Below, one piece after another: positions 10,640 through 17,108 of a stretch of 23,063 nt of DNA; within the stretch, counting starts at the first letter, position 1; each line of letters begins with the position of its first letter. The notes below the pieces were generated by a model. That model was not told the origin of the DNA. It was given only the letters and a program-made list of their open reading frames with translations, and made no database searches. Position numbers and translations under genes: made by a program. The stretch is from assembly GCA_011763485.2 (NCBI GenBank), contig JAANSK020252051.1, positions 1 to 23,063 on the forward strand, in the 5' to 3' direction. Origin of the DNA: Isoetes engelmannii. Lineage: Eukaryota > Streptophyta > Lycopodiopsida > Isoetales > Isoetaceae.

Positions 10640-10840
10640 TGAAGTTTCTCTAGTACTGTTGTTAGCCCTAATATAATTACCCAAATCTCTAAACAATCCA
10701 ATATTGGATAGAGATGACAACGCAGAAAATATATTGTTAGCATCGCATCCTTATGGGTTGTTTTCCAGGTTTCTTTCAGAGCTTTGATCTGCAGGATATT
10801 CCTAGTGTTGTGCTAGATCGACGGCCTTTGACATTTTGAC
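10640..10840. other. Unassigned spacer
   Basis: There is no recognisable gene or repeat. The interval follows the putative donor at 10639 and may be intron or flank of the decayed gene. Confidence 0.4.
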
Positions 10841-11150
10841 CCAAAATAAAAAAACCTGATCCAATGGTGTCGATCGAACATATAGTTGAAGAAAAAAACA
10901 AAAAAGCAAAAACAAAAGCAAAATAAAAAAACCAATGGTGCGCATGAAACCTCTGCTGAATCTAACTAAGCATCCTGTGTTGAATCGCACTGGCGTCGGA
11001 ATCAATCCTATGTTGCTGCTATAGGTACTCCTGGGTAAATAAAACAAAGCGAGCAAGAAGTTACTGACACCAAGACTAGAGGATTCGAACCTCTAGGCCA
11101 AGGCGGCCTCACCAAAACCCTTCGAATTGCATGTAACTACTGCCACGCCG
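10841..11150 (-). mobile_element. tRNA-derived SINE-like unit
   Basis: Read on the minus strand, a polymerase III-like head begins with GGCGTGGCAGTAGTTACATG (A-box-like, about 11145-11135). A perfect B box GGTTCGAATCC at 11091-11081 follows, set in a 5-bp T-arm-like stem (AGAGG/CCTCT). An unrelated body comes next, then a tail of alternating T runs (TTTTTTTATTTTG, TTTTTGTTTTTTT) to about 10841. CCAATGGTG recurs twice in the tail region. The acceptor stem does not pair, so this is not an intact tRNA. The loop TTTTGGT recalls plastid or mitochondrial tRNA-Gln. The alternative is a degraded organelle tRNA, given the organelle insertion starting 1.1 kb away. No target duplication was resolved. 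Confidence 0.4.
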
Positions 11151-12250
11151 GAATAATATGGGAGACAAAAACTCAGACCACGATCCAAGAAACAGAGTAG
11201 GACAAAAACAAATCCTGGGATGAAATAGAGCATCAAGGCCGCCCTCGAACCATCGCATAAAGCCTTGTTTCAATTGGATTCAGGCATTTCATGTGTCCAA
11301 GCTCCAGGAAAAGTAGAAGGATGGCCGCCCTTGCCCTGTACAATCCTGCCCCTGCTCGCTCCATCGCCCCTGCTCTGACAATTCAGCCATTCTCCACAAA
11401 GTCAGAGAACCTAGCCTGCAAAAGAAAGCGGCGTGGAAACTCATACGTGCCCTAGAAATTAGGATAAAAAAATCGCCTGTATCTTCCCTTTTTTTTTGTT
11501 AACCATGGCAACCAAAATATCCACCACACACCAAAATAGAAAAGTGACCTCTAAATGGAAATAAGCTGCTCAAACATGCCAAAATATATGGTTTGGCATA
11601 CAAGACAACACCAAAATCATAGTCCCAACCATTGCGTGAAGCACCTTCCGCAATAAGAAACTCAATATTGCCAGTTTATGGATGGAGACGACAACACAAT
11701 TACACTTGGCGTGATTGTTTGTCACAAATGCAACTCGTCAAACTTGATGGGAATTATAAAGGGACACCAACAAGATGTCATTGCATTAGGACTACTGGTC
11801 AAAAAGCTCCTATACCTTCGAAAATTATCACGAAACCTATGGTCAAACCAGAATACACTTTACTATATGAATCTTATAGCTTATGTCTACGCTCTCCTTC
11901 TAAGCTTGCTTCTTCACGCCCGTTCAACATAGGTTTTTCTATAGGCTGAGAGCAAGTTTGAACCATCTTTCTAGGGTTTACAATCCAATACATTGCCATT
12001 ATGTTACTTAGCCAGCCACTCTAACCTGGATGTTGAGTCTATATACAACCAACATGGATGGCATGCATGCCTCTTTTCACTTTCTTAGGTGGATAGCCCA
12101 GCCCAGCCCCGCCCAATTGGTTAGATCCTCATTTCTTTATTTGCATATCCAATCCATATCGTTGGCAAAAGAAACATAATCGATGCGCGAACGAAAGAGA
12201 ATAAGAATGGATAGAGAATGGCTTAATCAAGTAAGTCACTGAACACAGCA
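11151..12250. other. Unassigned sequence
   Basis: I see no gene that can be named. A pair of overlapping plus-strand frames at 11632-11949 (105 and 84 codons) encodes nothing I recognise. The right part, from about 12120, has a composition like the organelle fragments that follow and may already belong to the insertion, but no organelle gene is identifiable in it. Confidence 0.45.
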
Positions 12251-12251
12251 A

Positions 12252-12335
12252 GCAGCCGATAAGACGTGAAAACATCCGATCCCATCCCGACCTCGATATG
12301 TGAAATCAATCGTCTTACACCAGGGCTATAGCTAT
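12252..12335 (+). rRNA. rrn5: Mitochondrial 5S rRNA fragment (nuclear copy)
   Basis: The plus strand matches the highly conserved first half of plant mitochondrial 5S rRNA. Key blocks are AGACGTGAAAACA, CCGATCCCATCCCGACCTCG and ATATGTG, then ATCGTCTTACACCA. A four-base insertion (repeat of AATC) interrupts the run after ATATGTGAAATC. The extreme 5' end does not match. The 3' half is missing or displaced. A weak resemblance (AAGTTGCTCGAGA and GGCAAAG at 12365-12402) may be its remnant after an insertion of about 40 bp. Nuclear 5S rRNA has a different sequence, so the mitochondrial origin is clear. This is a dead copy within a cluster of organelle fragments. Confidence 0.85.
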
Positions 12336-12663
12336 AGGTTCACCCTTGTTAACCTGTAGACGGCTAAGTTGCTCGAGAACTACAGAAGGATGGCTTGGCA
12401 AAGTATTGAAGTCCTTTCAACATTCAGCGAAGGTGGATCGTGCCTTCGCTCCGCTCCGGAGAGCTAGCATTCTGTTTCAGTAGGCCAAAAGAAGGTCGTC
12501 ATTAACAACACAACCGCTTTATACAATGGTTGTTTTGTCACTCCAAAATCGCCTCCGGCTCTCGTCTTACGCCAGACCTAATTCAAGTCTAACTCATGCA
12601 TGACATGATCCATCTGGCTGTCATTCAAAGAAGGAGACGTGATAGCATCTATCATACGTATCG
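12336..12663. other. Probable mitochondrial intergenic DNA
   Basis: No gene is recognised. The interval includes motifs such as CCTTCGCTCCGCTCCGGAG, and it lies between a mitochondrial 5S fragment and a mitochondrial-type tRNA, so an origin in mitochondrial spacer is likely but unproven. Confidence 0.4.
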
Positions 12664-12736
12664 TCTCGGAAGAGGGATTTGAACCCCCACGCGCGAATTA
12701 TGATTCCGCTGTTCTAACCGACTAAACTATTTCGAC
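12664..12736 (-). tRNA. Organellar tRNA with CAU anticodon (Met or Ile), degraded
   Basis: The minus strand folds as a 73-nt cloverleaf. The D stem is GTTT/GAAC and the anticodon stem GCGGA/TTCGC, with the seven-base loop ATCATAA placing CAU at 12702-12700. The T arm is GGGGG-TTCAAAT-CCCTC. The acceptor stem keeps five of seven pairs. Position 5-68 is an A-C mismatch and 1-72 is G-G. CAU tRNAs in plant organelles are initiator Met, elongator Met or Ile (with modified C34), and I cannot tell which from this sequence. Bacterial-like shape and neighbouring mitochondrial pieces suggest mitochondrial origin. No CCA is encoded. Polymerase III A and B boxes are not well formed enough to propose nuclear expression. 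Confidence 0.75.
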
Positions 12737-13102
12737 CACTTAGTACTAAGTATCCCCCATTTCGGGTGACAAAATGAACTAGAAGCAATACTATATTGAT
12801 GGTTGGTAGCATAAACGAAGGGGAATTGCAACTCTGCGAATATCGATAAAAACTTTGAAACGTGTATTGATATGATATTTCGAAGGCTGTGATGATTGGA
12901 ATGGGTAGTCCAGACCCAATATTATCGAAATTTTTTGAATTCCCTTTTTAGATCTGTTTGATTAATAGGAGTAACGTCTCTTATCCTTATTTCATTTTGA
13001 GGAGTCTCCCGTCTCTTCATGTATCGCTTCGCTATACTTTTTCTATCTTGACGTCTCTTGATTTAGAGTATAATGGTGGTACATGTAAGTAACAAAGTGG
13101 TG
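12737..13102. other. Probable mitochondrial spacer or intron DNA
   Basis: No gene is identified between the tRNA and the group II intron remnant. Pyrimidine-rich ACGTCTCTT-like motifs recur at 12974-13060 (AACGTCTCTTATCC, CCCGTCTCTTC, GACGTCTCTTG). Mitochondrial origin is inferred from position. Confidence 0.4.
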
Positions 13103-13330
13103 TGAGGACGAAACACCAATTGAGATCAGTTAACCTAAGCCTGGACTGCGCAGGCTCGGCTTTCAGGCCGTACGTGGAACTTACACTTCATGCGGATCTT
13201 CTCAAGACGGTTGGCAACATTGACTTGGAATAGCCACCACTTTCGACTTGGGTCTCCGAATCCGACCGGTAATAACTAGGTCTGAGGTCCAGGCTTAGAT
13301 TAAACGATCTCAATTGGTGTTTCTTCCTCA
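13103..13330. repeat. 44-bp inverted repeat across the intron 3' end
   Basis: The segment 13103-13146 and the reverse complement of 13287-13330 agree at about 40 of 44 positions. Shared blocks are GAAACACCAATTGAGATC and CTAAGCCTGGAC. The spacer of 140 bp contains the group II domain V. The left arm overlaps the 3' strand of domain VI and the predicted 3' end of the intron. A transcript could therefore fold either as domain VI or as one long stem enclosing domain V. Confidence 0.9.
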
Positions 13331-13497
13331 TCCGCCCCTGCTCCATCCAGTTCTTATCCAGAGAAACCACTAGCTCATGAACGTGGTTCCGAGGGCGATA
13401 GGCCAAGCGCATTCACATTCTGCCTTCTGGTCCGAGGGCCACCCACGCGATCTCTTAAGCTTCGCTTATCCAAATGTACTCTGATGACGAGGCGCAC
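13129..13497 (-). ncRNA. Group II intron remnant (atp9 i87 position)
   Basis: On the minus strand, immediately after the atp9 exon, the sequence begins GTGCGCC, the standard 5' end of group II introns. A 34-nt domain V lies at 13198-13165: GATCCGCATGAAGT, a GTAA tetraloop, then GTTCCACGTACGGCCT. It has the family's length, GNRA loop and bulge. One A-C mismatch in the upper stem would be repaired by C-to-U editing. Domain VI follows: CCGAGCCTG pairs with CAGGCTTAGG, leaving a bulged A at 13136, eight nucleotides from an AC 3' end at 13129. At about 370 nt the intron is far shorter than typical organelle group II introns, so internal domains were lost. The expected short third exon of atp9 is not seen after 13129. 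The branch-point A and splice site are predictions from structure. Confidence 0.7.
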
Positions 13498-13563
13498 ATT
13501 AAGAGCGTTTCCAATACCTACAGCAGCTCCCGTCGAAGCAATGGTAGAAGCTCCTGCTCCAGT
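13498..13563 (-). pseudogene. atp9: Mitochondrial atp9 exon 2 (nuclear copy)
   Basis: Twenty-two codons on the minus strand match residues 8-29 of ATP synthase subunit 9, the membrane c-ring protein of mitochondrial F1Fo-ATPase: TGAGASTIASTGAAVGIGNA then LN. The match begins exactly at codon 8 and ends exactly after codon 29. These are the known intron positions atp9i21 and atp9i87 of early land plants. It is preceded by CTAC, a plausible group II 3' terminus, and followed by GTGCG. Four differences from the conserved protein are ones that C-to-U editing would correct: ACT to ATT (Ile8), TCG to TTG (Leu17), GCT to GTT (Val27) and CTT to TTT (Phe28). The donor was therefore genomic, unedited mitochondrial DNA. 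Upstream sequence (13564-13730) may be intron i21, but no domain V was identified there. The copy cannot be expressed as atp9. Confidence 0.88.
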
Positions 13564-13808
13564 GTAGACATGCCTCTTTAATGAGTATTTGCAATGCAGA
13601 GAGTGACTCTCTTCTTTCTTCTTCTTGGAGATAGAAAGAGAGATGGGAGATGAAGAAGAACCATGCATATAGTGCGCCGCTATTATCTGTATAGCGTGCA
13701 CATCGTGAAGCAGTAGCGGTTCCAAAGGCACTCTCCAATCCCATAAAAAAGGTCGAATTAGCTATGGAGATCATTCGTGGTCAAAATGCCTTTCACAGTT
13801 GGAAACAA
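13564..13808 (-). other. Possible atp9 i21 intron 3' region
   Basis: On the minus strand this lies directly upstream of the atp9 exon at the i21 site and ends in GTCTAC. It contains a hairpin (CGCTAT/ATAGCG with an outer GTGC/GCAC, about 13675-13704) and a purine/pyrimidine-mirrored stretch (CTTCTTCTT against AAGAAGAA). I could not find a convincing domain V. Intron identity rests on position and the terminal dinucleotide. The part beyond about 13740 may be a separate fragment. Confidence 0.35.
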
Positions 13809-13894
13809 AGTGGCGACGGGTGCGTAAGACGTGGGAATCTGTCGAACAGTTCAGGCCAAGTCCTGGGGAAAGCTAAAAAGCGTTGTTCGATGAG
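13809..13894 (+). rRNA. rrn18: Mitochondrial 18S (SSU) rRNA fragment (nuclear copy)
   Basis: The plus strand matches the 5' domain of plant mitochondrial small-subunit rRNA. Blocks include AGTGGCGACGGGTGCGTAAG, CGTGGGAATCTG, CGAACAGTTCAGGCCAAGTC and GAAAGCTAAAAAGCG, followed by TGTTCGATGAG. One base is missing in the GGCGAACGG block, and several transitions are present. The fragment starts and stops abruptly, with unrelated sequence on both sides. It is opposite in orientation to the atp9 exon 245 bp away. The plastid 16S differs clearly here (it has a GTAACGCGTAAGAACCTG block instead), so mitochondrial origin is favoured. Confidence 0.9.
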
Positions 13895-14195
13895 AGGGAT
13901 TTCTAGGGTCTTCTCTCGAAATAGAAACTCTTGTACATAATTCTTCAGGTTGATCTGCATCATCTTGTACTTTTATTATTTTTTGCATAAAATGCGTGAT
14001 CTTTGATCATGCATAAATGAATCAAGATCCTCTTTATATAATATATAAGAGGGGAGGTCTTTGTTGTTGCAAGTGGATGGGACCATGCCGTGCTACTAGC
14101 AAGAACCTCCTGATCTTCAAATAGTCCTATTTAAGAAACAATAAGATATTATTAATCGGACGGAAGAATGGTTATTGCAAAAATCTTTATTATTT
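13895..14195. other. Unassigned spacer within the organelle cluster
   Basis: No gene is recognised. A near-perfect palindrome, CCTCTTTATATAATATATAAGAGG, lies at about 14029-14053, and TGATCTTTGATCATGCATAAAT lies close by. The stretch joins a mitochondrial fragment to a plastid fragment and could be from either organelle or nuclear filler. Confidence 0.4.
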
Positions 14196-14353
14196 CTAGA
14201 TTTGAAAAGAATCTTGTGGCTCGTAAAAATCAGGCGCAATATGATCCTTGTGTAAAGGCCAACCAATCCGGGTATCAGGCAGGCATACGTTCAAGACATG
14301 GATGACTTTCATGAATAATTCCCAGCATGTCATACGAATCCTGTTCCTGACAT
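14196..14353 (-). pseudogene. ndhJ: Plastid ndhJ 3' end (nuclear copy)
   Basis: The minus strand encodes the C-terminal third of NdhJ, a peripheral-arm subunit of the plastid NDH complex (cyclic electron flow). It reads QEQDSYDMLGIIHESHP in one frame, then, after a frameshift in the segment CTTGAACGTATGCCTGCCTG, RIGWPLHKDHIAPDFYE and PQDSF, ending at TAG (14198-14196). The plastid family has ESYDMLGIFY and WPLRKDYIAPNFYE-like sequence in the same order. Homology stops abruptly upstream of QEQDS, and ndhK/ndhC do not follow. Truncation and frameshift make it a dead plastid-derived insertion. Confidence 0.9.
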
Positions 14354-15032
14354 TGTGACTAAATCCCAGCTTGCCAGAGGAACGGGAAGAGAAGCAGCCA
14401 GACATAGCATGAGGTGCAGTGCAAGCGAGAATTCTTGGGCCAGGTGGCTGTGGCTTCACAAGTCAACTGGGGTGGGGTCGTGGATACAGTTTGTGCATAG
14501 GATGCTACGGAAATGGATGGCACTTAGTAGCAACCGCCACATGAAGGCACCTGAACGGATAAATTAATGTAAAACCTCGGTAAAAGCGTGGGGTTGCTTG
14601 AAATTCGGCATTGGCCACTGACTTCATGGAGTAATATCCACCATGAGCATGACACACCGTATTCCAAATCGTTCAGTAGTAATAAATGCAAATCCCAGTT
14701 CCATGGCTATACTTAAAGCTGATCAATCACAGATATCTATTGTCTTTCTGGTGGATTGTCATATTTCGAACGACTTACATGAATGAATCATTTATCCCAT
14801 TCCAATGAAAGATTATGATTCTATACAATTCATATATCTATTTCGTAATTCGGTGACGTAAACCATCATTTACGAGGCGGGATCAGGGCGAAGTAAACTT
14901 GAAAGAAGTGATCGCATCGATTGAACTGGCTCTTCCATGCATACATAGAAGGCATGGAGAGGATGTATGCGCTACTAAAGCTCACGACACGGTTGTGGGA
15001 GAGCAATACAAGGTTGTGTTGCTAAGCGAAGT
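14354..15032. other. Unassigned, possibly organelle-derived
   Basis: This sits between two plastid gene fragments on the same strand. I could not match it to a plastid or mitochondrial gene. A short hairpin (GCATACAT/ATGTATGC, about 14939-14970) is present. An 87-codon minus-strand frame overlapping ndhJ extends to 14459, but only its ndhJ part is meaningful. Confidence 0.4.
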
Positions 15033-15240
15033 GGGGGCATAGATACCCAATCTTGGGTAAAATAAATACCACGACTTCGGTCTTTTCAATGTAGTCGCAC
15101 GAAGTAGATCAACAAAACGTAAAGTTACTTCAGGTTCCCCTTCAAGTTTATCCACCACAGTACCAGATTGAATGTCCCGGTCGGTTAATCTTCTCTTGTG
15201 GTCGCCCTCAGTAAACCGACCTGAATCTAATGTCTTTATA
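15033..15240 (-). pseudogene. rbcL: Plastid rbcL fragment (nuclear copy)
   Basis: The minus strand reads SGTVVDKLEGEPEVTLRFVD then LLR, and, after a frameshift, KDRSRGIYFTQDWVSMP. This corresponds to the segment of the Rubisco large subunit between the GGDHIHAGTVVGK motif and the QDWVSMPGV motif (roughly residues 320-365), in the C-terminal barrel that holds active-site loop 6. The loop-6 lysine region is altered: VVGKLEGE is VVDKLEGE here. The upstream side (AAGACATTAGATTCAGG) matches the KALRLSGG codons, but about 38 bp of foreign sequence interrupts it before GGGACATTCAATCTGG. The downstream side ends abruptly after MPP. A frameshift, a TGA in the second frame and the insertion make it non-functional. 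Confidence 0.9.
15179..15221. repeat. Hairpin insertion inside the rbcL fragment
   Basis: GGTCGGTT at 15179-15186 pairs perfectly with AACCGACC at 15214-15221 around a 27-nt loop. The loop side has no counterpart in rbcL, and the sequences on either side join to give a normal rbcL SGGDIQSG-like reading. A palindromic piece of about 36-40 bp therefore appears to have been inserted into the GGTGGGGAC part of the gene. Confidence 0.75.
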
Positions 15241-15734
15241 GTTTTTACAATGCCCCATTACTCCAACATCTATATAGGAACATAATAAAACATTCAACTT
15301 GTATTAAACATAAAGAATGATTCCCATCCTCATTTTCAAAACAAATACACGTTTTGGAGGACGATTTGGAAGATAAGAAGTGGACGAAGGCACATATCCA
15401 ACTTCACAAGTGGACGATCCTCTATATGAAGCAGTATAGGAGCAAGAACTCCAACATAGATGGCGCAATAAGGTTAAATCAAGTAGCCATTAGGGACATA
15501 CATTTGCACCTTCTCTTTTCTTGTGAAGGATGGCTCCAACTGCATAACCACAAGGATGACTAACCTCTGTCACCTAGTCCATGTACAAGTTATCCTTTGT
15601 AGATCCACAACATACTCACGTTTTGTGGTGTGACATGAAATTGCCATGCAATAGCTATAGCAACTTCGTTCTTAGCCTCTTGCACTAATGCGGTGGTACT
15701 ATATTTAACTACTGTCTAAGCCACGTAAAGGGAG
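15241..15734. other. Unassigned sequence
   Basis: A 69-codon plus-strand frame at 15354-15563 and a minus-strand open stretch near 15700-15620 (VQEAKNEVAIAIAWQFH) are present. Neither is recognised. The organelle homology has ended by 15240. Proximity to the Mutator pieces suggests transposon sequence, without proof. Confidence 0.4.
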
Positions 15735-15833
15735 TGTCTATTTGCTTGACATCCCTTGTGTGTCAACAATGCCTCCACCTAATGGCGTCGACATTGTATA
15801 CACATATGGGATGTCAAGCAAAAAGAGACATGT
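15735..15833. repeat. Long near-perfect hairpin, about 99 nt
   Basis: The left arm, 15735-15772, and right arm, 15792-15829, pair in blocks: TGTCT, TTTGCTTGACATCCC (15 bp without mismatch), TGTGT and ACAATG. Small internal loops of 2-3 nt separate the blocks, and the terminal loop is about 19 nt. That is some 31 paired bases in a single stem-loop of pre-miRNA-like size. Both arms decode to GCQA when read outward (right arm on plus, left arm on minus), so the hairpin is an inverted duplication of transposase-like sequence. Confidence 0.85.
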
Positions 15834-15928
15834 TAGCACACACAGGGAATGTCTCGACATTCACTTATACAAGATGTTTATTCCCACTTTCTTATGCTGC
15901 AGTAGGCATTGAGAATGATAATAATTAA
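15809..15928 (+). pseudogene. Mutator-like transposase fragment, plus strand
   Basis: The frame reads GCQAKRDMLAHTG, then CLFPLSYAAVGIENDNN before a stop. In plant MULE transposases the core DDE domain has a DGCHLKG-like motif followed, 22 residues after its C, by LFPLAYAVV-E-EN. Here the spacing from C (residue after G at 15809) to LFPL is also 22 residues, supporting colinearity without gaps. The catalytic-region D and H of DGCH are replaced (MGCQ). The piece is short, its N-terminal continuation is the hairpin at 15735-15833, and it points opposite to the larger transposase remnant on the minus strand. It is dead. Confidence 0.65.
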
Positions 15929-16029
15929 TTATGAGCTATCTATAAAGATGGATTCAGGAAAAGAAATTGCGACATATGGCACAATGCTCTTAGATGAGGG
16001 GGCCGAATGCAACCCAAGTTACTTTTACG

Positions 16030-16490
16030 TAACATCCATGCTTGCATCTATGAGCAATATCCCGTTGTATTTGCCAATAACATGACAACAATGGCTATAC
16101 CCAATAAGATTAGCACCTAACGTCAAATGAATCGTCCATCATTGCTTTATTGTACATCTATAATGATCCCTGGATTTCCTTCAAGAATGCGAGTATAGGA
16201 ACTACCCAAATGCTTATAAGCATCATCATAATCAATATGATCGTGGAAATAGCAACTTCTATGCTATCCTCTCTACACCCACGATGCACATTACCTTTTA
16301 CTTCTACCGGACTGAAATTCGGCTGGTAAAGAAACTTTTCCATGTATTTCTTTGCCAACCATTTTGCACTAGCCCCCTTATCTTGTCTAATTGGTTCACC
16401 CCTCCACACGTGTGTCCACTTAAAGTTATTATGATTTCAACCTCCACACAATCGAAAACCATCGAGAATGCAACTGCAATGGACAACTTT
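16030..16490 (-). pseudogene. Mutator-like (MuDR) transposase remnant, minus strand
   Basis: The minus strand carries, in family order across at least three frames, HTCGGVNQLDKIRG, then GASAKWLAKKYMEKF and QPNFSPVEVKGNVHRG. DYDDAYKHLG and TRILEGNPG come next, and finally CCHVIGKYNGILLIDASMDV near 16075-16030. These fit the plant MULE transposase N-terminal zinc-binding and DNA-binding region (H-C, AS-KW, NPNW-like), the linker ending in NPG, and the first DDE motif (DGCHLKG-like). The expected D and G of that motif are altered (SHCCH). Frameshifts occur near 16370 and 16240. The C-terminal half of the transposase is absent on this strand. The element's terminal repeats were not found. Confidence 0.78.
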
Positions 16491-17108
16491 CTTGGTCACA
16501 CTTCTACAAAAAACATTATTTTATCAGATTTAATGACAAAAAACTCCACACGTGCTTGAATGACATCATCTCTCACCCAGGGGCTTTCCGGTAATCTTAA
16601 AATATATAGAGGGTTTTTTTATCATTAGCCCTAATTAAAGTGGTATTTTGGTAGTTTGCCATCATAAACCAAGTTCCATGCAATTATACGCACATTATAT
16701 AATCTCTATATAACAAATTGCTGATGAAATTCACCATGGTGGAGGTTTGACATTTTTCTTTTTCAATAGTTACCGAAAAAAGAGCTATTTAGCTTTGTTT
16801 TGACAAATTGTAGAAGTCTCAACAGACTCAAACTGGAGAACAAATAATTCATTAAATTATTCCAGAGGGTCCATTGCATTTCGTAATAGTCTTGATACAT
16901 AGTTTCTCAAGGGTCATGTCATTTAACACAACAAAAAATAGGGGATTTTTCACGTGGCAAACCTTTGTGAGCTAAAAAATACATGGTTGTAAAGATACAC
17001 CATTCTAAACCATTCTAAAAATACACTTTTTTTTTTCTTTTTTTTTTTAAAGCAAACATCTTAAAAAGCATTGGTTTCAGAGAAAACCGTTACAGCAGAA
17101 TCCAGATT
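16491..17108. other. Unassigned AT-rich DNA with poly-T tract
   Basis: No gene is recognised. An 11-bp direct duplication (ACCATTCTAAA twice, about 17000-17021) precedes a broken T run of 20 or more (17027-17048). The segment may include flank of the transposase element upstream. Confidence 0.5.

Noticed and set aside
11071-11145. Intact tRNA gene on the minus strand
   Set aside because: The T arm and B box are perfect, but the acceptor stem does not pair and no anticodon stem can be formed around TTTTGGT, so it was reported as SINE-like instead.
11632-11949. Overlapping plus-strand frames as a gene
   Set aside because: Neither frame resembles a known family and they overlap each other in different frames. 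No splice or regulatory context supports either one.
13375-13731. 118-codon minus-strand frame as a protein gene
   Set aside because: Only the central 22 codons are real atp9 exon sequence. The rest of the frame reads through intron on both sides, so it is an artefact of decay.
12252-15240. The window as organelle genome sequence
   Set aside because: Genes from two organelles are mixed, truncated and frameshifted, and the flanks contain nuclear-type genes and LINE and Mutator remnants. A nuclear location fits better, though read depth was not available.
16000-16130. Plus-strand YEQYPVVFANNM as further MULE transposase
   Set aside because: It overlaps the better-supported minus-strand motif CCHVIGKYNGILL, and only a short VVF segment fits the family. 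Probably chance.
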